Assembly (NCBI RefSeq): GCF_024139115.2
Contig: NC_085141.1
Location: 39,748,120 to 39,812,119, forward strand
Reading direction: 5' to 3'
Source of the DNA: Armigeres subalbatus
Taxonomy: Eukaryota > Arthropoda > Insecta > Diptera > Culicidae
Length of the DNA: 64,000 nucleotides
In this document: piece by piece, positions 43,150 through 54,053 of the stretch
How the letters are laid out: every line of letters starts with the position of its first letter
Numbering within the stretch: the first letter of the stretch is position 1
Made by a program: the position numbers and the translations under genes
Notes under the pieces: model-generated
Told to the model about the DNA's origin: nothing
What the model saw: only the letters and a program-made list of their open reading frames with translations
The model's database searches: none

Positions 43150-43990
43150 AATTCTAAAAATTCTCCGGCGTATATGCGGACGTTCGTGATGTCGGAGAAG
43201 AATTTACCGTCGATTAGAACGTGGTCGATTTGGTTTTCCGTTTCTTGGTTAGGTGATCTCCATGTGGCCTTGTGGATATTTTTGCGGGGAAAGAAGGTGC
43301 TTCGGACTACCATTCCGCGGGAGGATGCGAAGTTTATGCATCGTTGGCCGTTGTCATTCGATACGGTGTGCAGACTATCCGGTCCGATGACCGGTCTATA
43401 CATTAAATGTGATGAAATTTTCCTCCCTTCCTACCTGTGCGTTCGGTGCGTTCATGTCCCCGATGACGATTTTGACGTCCCGCAGTGGGCATCCATCGTA
43501 TGTCTGCTCCAGCTGTGCGTAGAACGCTTCTTTCTCGTCGTCGGGTCTCCCTTCGTGTGGGCAGTGCACGTTGATGATGCTATAGTTGAAGAAACGGCCT
43601 TTTATCCTCAGCTTGCACATCCTTGCGTTGATTGGCTGCCACGGCCACCCAATCACGCGTTGGCGCATACTACCCAGCTACAGCTTTGGTAGAAGGTAGC
43701 CGCCCGATGCCCGCTTTTCCACACTTTCTGTCCTGTCCAGCAAATCTCCTGCAGCGCCACGACGTCGAAGTTGCGAGGATGTAATTCATCGTAGATTATC
43801 CTGTCGCAACCTGCGAAACCTAGCGACTTGCAGTTCCATGTTCCAAGCTTCCAATCGTGATCCTTTATTCGTCGCCTAGTTCTTTGCCGATTATATCGAG
43901 TCGCATTATCTCTTATATTGTTCGTAATTATTGGTTTTCCAGGCGGCTTATTGGGCCTGCGCAAACCTCCTGTCTCGTCGGAGGGGCGTC
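43150..43990 (-). pseudogene. RTE-like LINE endonuclease fragment, third family
   Basis: On the minus strand DHDWKLGTWNCKSLGFAG, NFDVVALQEICWTGQKVW, WQPINARMCKLRIKGRF, VKIVIGDMNA and QIDHVLIDGKFFSD are the endonuclease landmarks, with frameshifts near 43,660 and 43,410. The element stops at about 43,150 before any RT. The + strand piece at 56,195-56,560 is a more decayed relative (GCDRIILDELHPRNF). Confidence 0.8.
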
Positions 43991-44434
43991 GTGTCAGGGC
44001 TGTTTAGCGTCCCACCTAACACCAGGACTTGGGCTTGTGCGCTTTGAGCGGCACACTGTCGCTTTGGTGGGGCCTACTTGCGGATATATACAGCTTTTTA
44101 CAGGAATTTAACAGAGCCCACTGTCAAACCATACCACATCCTAGGCAAGCCCCACAACTCGCAGATGGCATGGGGAGGGATAGTCTAGCCCTTGGACATA
44201 GTCCCTGTTGCCCATAGGCGAGCAAGTCTCCCCAAATTTTAAAATTACATGTAATGTCGAATTCAATAACAAAAATCGTGCATGTATACGCACAGCAATT
44301 CGAAAATTCCGTGTATTTTGAAGGAAAAATATTAAAAAAAAACCCAGATTAATCCACCTAGCGGTGATGCGCCTTTCTTGTTTTTTTGTTTCGAGTGAGT
44401 AATTTCTACGCACTTTTGGTATGAAAAAAAAGTA
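43991..44434. repeat. dispersed repeat pieces
   Basis: 44,157-44,227 is an inverted relative of 46,305-46,372 (shared GGACTATGTCCAAGGGC). No gene seen. Confidence 0.5.
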
Positions 44435-44870
44435 TTTTGGCCATAACTTTTGAGGCCATAGTCCGATCTTTGGGACAATGGGACACGATTCTGGGTCGAA
44501 TGTTGTAAGCAAATCGGTTAAGGATAAGTGAAAAATGAGTTAGAATTTTGTACGTTTTTCTCATGTAAAAAATGAATTTTGGCCATAACTTCGAAACCCA
44601 TAGTCCGATCTTTCCAATTTTCAATACGAAACAATGGGATAAGATTCGTCGTCGAATGAAACATTGAAACATATTGAGAGCAAATCAGCTAAGAGTGAGT
44701 GCCTAAAAAGTGAGTGAGATTTTTTCTCGTAAAAAATATATTTTGGCCATAACTCCGAAGAACAAATTTTCAATACGAAACAATGGGACAAGATTCCGCG
44801 TCGAATGCCGTCTGCGTCTTGCGACTTGTTGCGAGCAAATCGATGAAGGATAAGTACCTACGTCCTAAAG
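44435..44870 (+). repeat. tandem repeat, three ~142-164-bp units
   Basis: TTTTGGCCATAAC recurs at 44,435, 44,577 and 44,741, each followed by ATAGTCCGATC or AATTTTCAATACG, then ACAATGGGA-AAGATTC and GCAAATC-AAGGATAAGTG. Units differ by indels. Confidence 0.75.
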
Positions 44871-44889
44871 TTCACTAGGGGAGAGGGGT

Positions 44890-46271
44890 GTGTCGTATTC
44901 CAGCCGAAAACGGCTGTATGGAATCCGCCGTTGAAGAGCGGTGCGACTGTTCGTTTTTAAATTCGACAACAAACTGCCGGTGCGATCTTCGTCGTTCCTA
45001 CTCAACCCGATGGCGCTACCAACACCATCTCACACTGCGGTGGCAGCAATGCGCTAACATTGCCATACCCCACCGCGCAACCTCTCTCAGCCCCTCACAA
45101 GCTACCGATTCATTGGCACACGCTTAAATGAAACAAAGTACGTCAGACAATTCAATATGTTGCTCTCCATACTCTCAAATACTCAATCATGCACAGATTC
45201 TTTCACGATAGTGATCAGTATTCGAGTGAGAGTTCGAATCAAGTCTAATGTAAAACTTGCCACATTGTACGGTAAATTGGGGCACGCGAAATATGTAATT
45301 TCACGATTGGTATATTTGATTGCTTATGTTTAATGTACTATCCACAATAGCAGAATCAAATCATAGTCTAGAATCACTTATACAAACTAAAATCATTAGC
45401 CGCTTACTCTGAATACTACATCTTTCTCCTTCCCTACTCTTTCAACTTTATAAGAATATGATTCTTTCTCACTCTGGAATAAATAAATAAACTCCTAGGA
45501 GTCCATTTGCAAAATGTATTCCTTAATAGAAGCCACAGACGTAATACTACGTCAACTTGTATCAGAGTTCTAATCGCTCCGGAACGAACAAAATTGTCTC
45601 GGAGTCCTGCTCTTCATTCATGTGGTCTTCTATAGAATACCCAGACGAACATGTCTTGGACTTGCATCGGAGTCCTGCTCTGCATTCGCAGAGTATACTC
45701 TTCTATAAAATACACAAACGATGTCCTACCTCAAAATGCCTTGGAGTTCTACTCGCTCCGGAATAACCAAAAATGCTTTGGAGTCCTTCACATTCGCAAA
45801 GTGTAATCTTCCATAGAATACACAGACGTATTTCTACGTCAAAATGCCTCGGATTTGACTCGCTCCGGAATGAACACAAAATGGAATAAACAAAAAAATT
45901 CTCGGAGTCGTGCGCTGTATTCGCACAGTGTAGTCTTCTATAGAATACCCAGACGTAGTCCTACGTCAACATGCCTCTGAGTTCTGCTCGCTCCGGAATA
46001 AACAAAAATGCCTCGGAGTACTTCACTTTCACAAAGTGTACTCTTGTATAGAATACACAGACGTAGTCCTACGTCAATATGCTTCGGCATTCTACTCGCT
46101 TCAGAATAAACACAAAAATGCCTCGAAGGTCTGCTTGCATTCACAATTGTTTGTTGTCGAATTTAAAAACGAACAGTCGCACCGGCAGTTTGTTGTCGAA
46201 TTTAAAAACGAACAGTCGCACCGCTCTTCAACGGCGGATTCATACAGCCGTTTTCGGCTGGAATACGACAC
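44890..46271. mobile_element. terminal-inverted-repeat element carrying a satellite, 1,382 bp
   Basis: GTGTCGTATTCCAGCCGAAA starts the left end (44,890) and its inverse ends the right (46,271); the arms are about 90 bp. The right arm has an internal 39-bp unit (GTTCGTTTTTAAATTCGAC core) in two copies, the left arm one. The interior holds a unique 430-bp part and a five-unit satellite. No transposase. Target duplication not resolved. Confidence 0.7.
45535..46150 (+). repeat. satellite, ~110-bp unit, about five copies
   Basis: CGCTCCGGAA-type motifs recur at about 45,571, 45,752, 45,859, 45,987 and 46,095, with TCTATAGAATACACAGACGT and CTACGTCAA between. Spacing is 107-128 bp (one wider). Frames through it are by-products. 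Confidence 0.8.
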
Positions 46272-46375
46272 TAAACTCCAATATTTTATACTTTATTAGG
46301 ACGGGTGACAGGGGCAGCAAGGACTATGTCCAAGGGCATGACGATCCCTCCCCAGGCCATCTGCGAGCTGTGGCG

Positions 46376-46935
46376 CCAGCCGAAAACGGCTGTATGGAAT
46401 CCGCCGTTGAAGAGCGGTGCGACTGTTCGTTTTTAAATTCGACAACAAACTGCCGGTGCGACTGTTCGTTTTTAAATTCGACAACAAACTGCCGGTGCGA
46501 TCTTCGTCGTTCCTACTCAACCCGATGGCGCTACCAACACCATCTCACACTGCGGTGGCAGCAATGCGCTAACATTGCCATACCCCACCGCGCAACCTCT
46601 CTCAGCCCCTCACAAGCTACCGATTCATTGGCACACGCTTAAATGAAACAAAGTACGTCAGACAATTCAATATGTTGCTCTCCATACTCTCAAATACTCA
46701 ATCATGCACAGATTCTTTCACGATAGTGATCAGTATTCGAGTGAGAGTTCGAATCAAGTCTAATGTAAAACTTGCCACATTGTACGGTAAATTGGGGCAC
46801 GCGAAATATGGAATTTCACGATTGGTATATTTGATTGCTTATGTTTAATGTACTATCCACAATAGCAGAATCAAATCATAGTCTAGAATCACTTATACAA
46901 ACTAAAATCATTAGCCGCTTACTCTGAATACTACA
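46376..46935 (+). repeat. direct copy of the left part of the 44.9-kb element
   Basis: 560 bp almost identical to 44,901-45,420. The only clear differences are a duplicated 39-bp unit and a substitution near 46,811. It stops exactly before the satellite part and continues as GGGTGGTTGAAAATTTG. Confidence 0.85.
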
Positions 46936-47095
46936 GGGTGGTTGAAAATTTGTACTACGTGGTTAGTAGACACTATCCGTTGGTTGTGTTGATTTGCGCG
47001 GGATTGCTATCAGATTCGCCAAATCGACGTTTGAATTGTTGTTTACAAAAGCAAATAAGTCGTTTTGAAAATTTGGTATTGTTTTTTTAAATTTT
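46936..47095. repeat. repeat related to the 7.3-kb fold-back
   Basis: CAGATTCGCCAAATCG, TTGTTTACAAAAGCA and CGTTTTGAAA match the right arm at 7,390-7,477 in the same orientation with substitutions. A second arm is absent. Confidence 0.65.
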
Positions 47096-47510
47096 CAATT
47101 AAATGAAATCATTATGCTGCTGCCAAGAAATGCGCCGTAATTGCAAAGTGGATTGGTCCGTAGACAAAATGACGCATTCATACAGCAAAACAATTGAGAA
47201 ATATTTGAATCTCGTGATTCATTCGTGTTTGAAATCTGCATAAAATAGAACTGAGCGTCATACCAATTTTATTTTTATTATGGTATAAAAAATTAATCTA
47301 GAACTGCTGCTGGAAAATTAATGTTCCAGATCCATATTCAAACTGACAGCCTCGAACGATTTGAATCACTGCTGATTTTACTCTTGAATCCGCGTAAATT
47401 GTTAAATCGGTGAACGCAAGCAGCGTTTCACCACTCCTTCAATTTTGCAGCGTTTTTGAACTTGCGCGCGCCAACACAAGTTCAAAAACGCTTTGTGAGC
47501 ATCGAACCTT

Positions 47511-47999
47511 CTAGTCTTGAAATTTCAATCGAATCGTGTTGTTCTTCACATTATTACTCACCAAGCGTTTCGTATCGTTGTTGTCGAGCTCATCCCGCAG
47601 GCCGTCGTGCTGCTGAATGTGCATAATCAAAGTGTCGCTGTTCCAGAGAGTTTTCTGCTTACACAGCATGGGAAGAACAAAAACATTCAAAGAATAACGT
47701 AAACATAGGCATGGATAATTTGGTTTCACATTTTAATCAGTAAGAAGATTATAATTTCTTACCCCACAGCACTGCACAGAGCGGTAGAATTGAAAAATAT
47801 CTCTTCCGCTTTCTACGTTGTCGAACACGTACGTTCGTTGACTCATAATGCGTTGCTTCGAACAGGTTGAATCGATCACCTGCAACAACTTCCCGATCTC
47901 CGGCAGAACTCCGGCGTTAATCCATTTCACTTGTTGAAGATAAATTCTAGACACTTCTTTGATTCGATTTGCAAACAGTTGTAGGTGGAAATGTGTCAT
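47511..47999 (-). CDS. small two-exon gene of unknown function
   Basis: Exon 1 (47,999-47,763) starts at ATG in MTHFHLQLFANRIKEVSR and ends with donor GGG|GTAAGAAA. Exon 2 begins at 47,654 after acceptor TGTAAGCAG in the same phase and reads KTLWNSDTLIMHIQQHDG to a stop at 47,511-47,513, giving 126 residues. An alternative donor at 47,561 (TTG|GTGAGT) could lead to a further exon. The product is helix-rich and hydrophilic with no signal peptide or membrane segment. I do not recognise it. Clean splice sites and absence of lesions favour a host gene over transposon debris, but it could be part of a larger gene. Confidence 0.5.
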
Positions 48000-48690
48000 T
48001 ATTTCGATCGAAATCCTTGATAACAAGCTGATAACAGATACAAATCTACAACACCAACAAAGTCAAAATAACGAACAGGAATCAATGGACTTCTCCAGAA
48101 AGCGAACTGAACTCAAGTGACGCCAGCGTCTGGTTGATGATTGTCGCTAAACCAAAAGGCGTCGACCAATTTAACGAGTTTAACGGAAAGCTCACAGCAG
48201 GAGCTAGAGTCTTGAGCCTCTTTTGTTTTCGCTTGGTGTTGTTTATAAAACAAAATATGAATAATATCGTTTTTCAGAATGTTTCGCGTTCGTACGTCTT
48301 ACGCAGATGTGTTACGTATTAATCTATCAAAAAATCTCGTGAATTATGAAATAAAATGTATGGTATTTGCAACAAATTCACTTTAATATTGAAAACATAA
48401 CTATAACAATCGATATGATATGGAAATATGCCTATTTTTCTGATTTTATTTTCAAAGAAACAAATGATTTTAATTGAGGGACATATAGAAGTATGTACAA
48501 AAAAAAATTTCTCAGAAAACCAAAAACGTAAAAATTGAAAGGGATTTCAAAAATTTCTTCAGTGGAAGCTAGATAACAAATGTGAGCATGTTTTGAGATA
48601 CTAATAAACCACTTATATGCATGTATGTGCGCAAATTCTGAAATTTGCTACCATGTAAATTAAAAAAAAATACATTTTTGGAAAATTCAT
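48000..48690. other. 5' flank of the small gene; otherwise nothing recognised
   Basis: AT-rich, no clear TATA box or repeats. A LINE tail (ATTCATTCATTTATTTAG) begins at about 48,690 on the other side. Confidence 0.4.
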
Positions 48691-48742
48691 TCATTTATTT
48701 AGTCTACATCTAAACAGATAACACTGAATCAACAATTTGACG

Positions 48743-50330
48743 TCACAATACACGGTTCGAGGTCGCATCTCTCCATCGTCGAATACGCCCCACGCTCGCC
48801 AAGTCGTTTTGCACATGGTCTGACCATCTTGCTCGCTGCGCTCCACGTCTTCTCGTACCTGCCGGATCGGAAGCGAACACCATCTTTGCAGGGTTGCTGT
48901 CCGGCATTCTTGCAAAATGCCCTGCCCATCGTACCCTTCCAGCTTTAGCTACCTTCTGGATACTGGGTTCGCCGTAGAGCTGGGCGAGCTCATGGTTCAT
49001 TCTTCGCCGCCACACATCGTCTTCTTGCACACCGCCAAAGATGGTCCTAAGTACCCGTCTCTCAAATACTCCGAGTGCTTTCAAGTCCTCCTCGAGCATT
49101 GTCCATGTTTTATGTCCGTAGAGGACAACCGGTCTTATTAGCGTCTTGTTGTTGAACATGTTGAACAACAAGCACGAAAGTCCATCACCTTGTCTTAGTC
49201 CCCGGCGCGATTCGAACAAACTGGAGTGTTCGCCCGAAATCTTCACACAGTTTTGCACACCATCCACCGTTGCTTTGATCAGTCTGGTAAGCTTCCCAGG
49301 GAAGCTTACCTCGTCCATAATTTTCCATAGCTCTACGCGGTCTATACTGTTGTATGCCGCCTTGAAATCAACGAACAGATGGTGCGTTGGGACCTGGTAT
49401 TCACGGCATTTTTGAAGGATTTGCCGTACAGTAAAGATCTGGTCCGTTGTCGAGCGGCCGTCAACGAAGCCGGCTTGATAACTTCCCACGAACTCGTTCA
49501 CTAATGGTGACAGACGACGGAAGATGATCTGGGATATCACTTTGTAGGCGGCATTAAGGATGGTGGTCGCTCGAAAGTTCTCACACTCCATTTTGTCGCC
49601 TTTCTTGTAGATGGGGCATATAACCCCATCCTTCCACTCCTCCGGTAGCTGTTCGGTTTCCCAGATTCTGACTATCAGTTTGTGCAGGCAAGTGGCCAGC
49701 TTTTCCGGGCCCATCTTGATGAGCTCAGCTCCGATACCATCCTTACCAGCTGCTTTATTGGTCTTTAGCTGTTGAATGGCATCCTTAACTTCCCTCAAGG
49801 TGGAGGCTGGTTGGCTTCCATCGTCCGCTGAACTGACGTAGTCATTTCCTCCGCTGCCTTGACTTTCACTGCCTGTACTCTCAGCGCCATTCAGATGTTC
49901 CTCGTAGTGCTGCTTCCACCTTTCGATCACCACACGTTCGTCCGTCAAGATGCTCCCATCCTTATCCCGGCACATTTCGGCTCGCGGCACGAAGCCTTTG
50001 CGGGATGCGTTAGGCTTCTGATAGAACTTGCGTGTATCTTGAGAACGGCACAGCTGTTCCATCTTCCATCATCCAGGCGGCGTTTCTTCTCCTGAAAAAG
50101 GCGGGTCTGCTGTCTCCGCTTCCGTCTATAACGTTCCACGTTCTGCCGGGTACCTTGCTGCAGCGCGACCGCCCGCGCTGCGTCCTTCTCCTCCAGAATC
50201 TGTGTGCACTCTTCGTCGAACCAATCGTTCCGTCGACTTCGACCCATATACCCGCCTGTGCGGTGTATTTCCGATTGCAGACCGAGCTTTGGTTGGAGCT
50301 AAAAACTTGCATGGATACGGTAGCATGATC
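48743..50330 (-). pseudogene. RTE-like LINE with RT active-site deletion, long open frame kept
   Basis: A 439-codon minus-strand frame (50,062-48,743) reads KGFVPRAEMCRDKDGSILTD, NKAAGKDGIGAELIKMG, VICPIYKKGDKMECENF, YQAGFVDGRSTTDQIF, HHLFVDFKAAYNSI and RRGLRQGDGLSCLLFN, then jumps in frame to KTLIRPVVLYGHKTW. The YADD box present at 61.2 kb is absent. The C-terminus has WRRRMNHELAQLYGEPSI and a stop at 48,743. Upstream, past a frameshift at about 50,050, RRNDWFDEECTQILEEK is readable to about 50,260. The 5' end joins BEL/Pao sequence near 50,335. It cannot polymerise, yet the frame is open, so deletion is recent or kept in frame by chance. Confidence 0.85.
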
Positions 50331-50344
50331 ACAGGCGGTTCCAC

Positions 50345-51508
50345 AAGTTTGTAGCAGTGCGCGTCGGTGAAATTTTGACTTCCACGGAGGTGAACGAGTG
50401 GAAGTGGGTGCCGACTAAACTCAATGTAGCAGATTTAGCCACTAAATGGGACGCGAATCTACAGTTTACCAACAACAGCACCTGGTTCCAGGGGCCAAAC
50501 TTCATCCGTTGTCCAGAAGAAAGTTGGCCACAACAACAGCCAAACATCTCAACGGAGGTAGAAATACGTCCAGTCAATTTTCACTGGGCTACTTTTGAAC
50601 CGCTAATGGATTATGCTAGATTCAGCCGTTGGAATCGACTGCATCGGTCTACAGCATACGTATTGCGTTTTATCGATAACATCCACCGGAAGAAGCAAGG
50701 TCAGGAAATAGAGCTCAGGGCACTCAACAGTGATTAACTATGCAGAGCTGAAGAAGTCCTGTGGAAGTCAGCCCAAATGGATGTCTACCCCGACGAAATT
50801 GCCGTTCTAGCCAAGTCGCAAGGACCACCTGAACGCCGACACAACACATTGGAGAAGTCCAGCAATATCTACATCAAGTGACCTTTCCTCGACAACAGAG
50901 GAATCTTACGGTCCCGTGGCCACATCGAAGCAGCTCCATACACAGCAATGGAGGCAAAATTTCCTGTTATTCTTCCCGAACATCACGCAATAACTTCTCT
51001 TATCGTAGACTGGTATCATCGTCACTTCCGCCACGCGAATCGTGAGGACCACGCCGCCCGAATGACGAAACGTTGGAAACAATTCTGCTCGAGGCAGAGC
51101 GAATGATTAATTCAAGACCTCTCACCTATGTCCCAATAGAATCGGCAGAAGCTCTGACGCTGAACCATTTTTTGTTGGGACACTCATCCGGTACAAAATT
51201 TATGCCCAACGAGGTCATGGACATCCGATCAACACTTCGGAGTAGCTGGAAGATGGCCAGTTTCATCACCCATGAAATTTGGAAACGGTGGCTGAAGGAG
51301 TATCTTCCGATAATTACGCGCAGATGCAAATGGTTTCAGGATGTCGCCGATTTGACAGTTGGAGAGGCTAGGAAAGGCTAGAGACCAGTGGCTTCGTGGG
51401 AGAATTGAGGAAGTGATCCCTGGTCGGGATGGGAGAGTAAGACAGGCGTTATTGCGAATGTCAACGCGAAGGGTTCAGCCAAACCGAACCAAGCAGTTTT
51501 TCGACTGA
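50345..51508 (+). pseudogene. pol: BEL/Pao pol 3' remnant, integrase core deleted
   Basis: The first frame reads VNEWKWVPTKLNVADLATKW and STWFQGPNFI, the end of a BEL/Pao RNase H, then FSRWNRLHRSTAYVLRFI. After stops it reads [32 protein letters not shown], the integrase His-Cys zinc start. It then jumps (near 51,047) to [19 protein letters not shown] and [13 protein letters not shown] and the tail [23 protein letters not shown]. The DD-E core expected between is missing. No LTR was found on either side. Confidence 0.78.
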
Positions 51509-52636
51509 CTTGTGATATTTTGTTCGTTCAAGAAAAACAGAAATTGTTTCATATCATTGAGAGGTTGAGATCCAATACGATTTGCGATCAATTAAATCTG
51601 ATAAACGGAAGTATGAGCAGAAAAATCGGTAATTTTTCGTTGGCGCTTGGTGTGCTTTGGCTGAACCCCGACCATATGTGTTTCACACTAAGGCGAAACT
51701 AAGGTTCTAAGTTTGAGTTGCAGTTGTTAGCAGGATCGCCATTGTGTGTTCTTAAATACTGACGAAAAGTAGCACTCTAGGCCGACACTATCTATGTACT
51801 TCTTTCCTGCTTGACGTTTATGAACTGATTAAGGTAACACATAGATTGCTTGGATGATAATGGAGATTCTCGTGGGAGTGTAAACAATCAAGTTATTCAT
51901 TCCATGTTCACAATGCTTGCTGGTATCTGAGCTAGTACCACACAATAACCACTTTTAAAACGTCTCAGAAATTGCTTTTTTGCATTAATTTTGTTTCTGG
52001 AATTCAATCATTAGTGAAAATTAAAGTGTAAATTGGTATTGCAAGCATATCCGAGTTTTAACAATGAGTTGTTGAAAAGTTACAGAACAAATCGCTTGAA
52101 GTGGCACACTTGCTTCAAATTCCACTACATACATATGTTGCATTATTTTAAAGAATCAGAATTTAAAGAATAAGCAAAGCACCTGCCAATAGGAAACTCT
52201 TTGACAAGGATTTTGTTATATTTTTATGGCATACAAGATGTAAATAAAGCACGATTTCAAAAGGTATTTAACAAACGCGCGCTTAGCTTCTTTTTATAAC
52301 TTTATTGCTTGCCACTACTGATTGTACCGCTACGAACAGCTTGCGTTTCTTTTATTTCTTTCCCTATATCCTTTCCTTGAGATAACCGGTAATACTACAT
52401 TCGTTCTTAGCCCTTCAAATCGTTTGAAATTGAAGCACAAGCGGTCCATATAGCTTACCCATCTTGTAAATATATATAATTATAATTTATGTTGCCCCCT
52501 TAATTACGTGGTAGTGTACGTGAGGATGTAACTATGTCATAAATCAGACGGAAACTCATCGCTGTGGAAGATATAATTACGATACTCATCAGTAGTCTGG
52601 CTAGGTTCACACACCGATTAAGAAAATATTGGGTCC
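51509..52636. other. no gene recognised
   Basis: AT-rich, only short chance frames. Might include the decayed 3' LTR of the BEL/Pao remnant, but no partner LTR is present to prove it. Confidence 0.4.
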
Positions 52637-52638
52637 TA

Positions 52639-54051
52639 CCGTGATGTGCCCTAATTTCGCGCGTGCCCTAACTTCGCGCATCACAAAATCATTTATTTTT
52701 TTCAATTTTTAGGTACCAGTCAAAATTGAAAAATCTAAAGAATTACATAATATCATTGTTGTTAAATGTTTTTCACGAAAGAATTTGAAAAACAAACTTG
52801 GTTTAGTACACCAAATAAAATTATTTCAATTTGGTCCTGCTATTGACCGCCATATTTGCTTGTGCTTAGCACAGAGACGAAGAACATGACCCAAGTAAAC
52901 AAATGATTTTACTGTACAAAAGTGGCTACTTTTTGGAAATATTTGTATCCATTATACTGTTGGATATGTTTATTCGTCATTACTATTGAGAAGTGTGAAA
53001 TTTTATGTATTTTGTGTTTATTTAGACTTTCGCTTTGTGAGCGAAATTAGGCATATGAGAGTAATTAGGGTGCCTAATTTCGTTTATTGTTGTTGCGTAG
53101 TTTCATTTGGAATATTCTAATGGAACAAAAGCAATATAATGCACAAGACAGTTTTACACTGAATAGAACCCGAAGAGTTCTAGATTCCCATACGCTTTTT
53201 ATCTAATTTTCAGACGGATAACCACCGACATCGACTAATGTTGACTTGAAAAATCTTATAGATTAGTACCTGCAATACCTGCAATAGCTATCGAATCATT
53301 TTACACATCAAATGATGCTAAACTCGAGTCGAGGATAAAACTACAGCAGCTTTTTCGATAATGTATATAATATTGAAGATGTCTTATATGAAACACATAT
53401 TTGAAGATGTCCTATGTTATGTCCTATGTTAGAGATAGCGGAATTCAAGACTTTCATACATGATGTCTCTAAAATTAAAACTTTTTTTAATACACCAGCT
53501 AAACATTGCTCATACAATGCCTTTTTTTTTTCCTAAAAGCCGTACTTTATATTTCAGAAGAAAACGATATATTAGGAATTATGACTTGTGTCAACTAAAA
53601 TTCATTAAGTAAAATCTAAGCAAAGCTCCAGAGGGTCGAAATATAGGGGCATACCATTTCGACTAAAGAATGGGCCACTGACGGCTGTTTGATACCGTTA
53701 TCTGCATATTTTGAACAATGGATACATGCCTCTATTGGTCAACTGATTATATTTCATCAAACCACTAACGTTATTCAATTCCAAACATGAGCGAAGTTAG
53801 GAACATTTTTGCGCGAAATTAGGAACTATCCTATTTTCATGCGCGAAATAAGGAGCATACAACGGTTTCAGATTCATACCGCATTTTTTTTTAAATAGCA
53901 GCAAAGTTTGCAAGTAACATTTTTTTGAGAACCTAGAATCCTTCTACTACGTGATGCAGTAGCAAATGTTCCCAAATGGCCACTACATGGTTTTCAATGA
54001 ACGTTTTAACTTTGTCAGATCTTAAGTGCACGAAATTAGGGTACTTCACGG
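52639..54051. mobile_element. non-autonomous TA-target DNA transposon, 1,413 bp
   Basis: CCGTGATGTGCCCTAATTTC and the inverse of CCGTGAAGTACCCTAATTTC are the ends, flanked by TA (52,637-52,638 and 54,052-54,053). The TAATTTCGC motif recurs in both orientations at 53,040-53,090 and 53,785-53,850. No transposase frame. Same architecture as 37,868-39,432. Confidence 0.82.
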
Positions 54052-54053
54052 TA

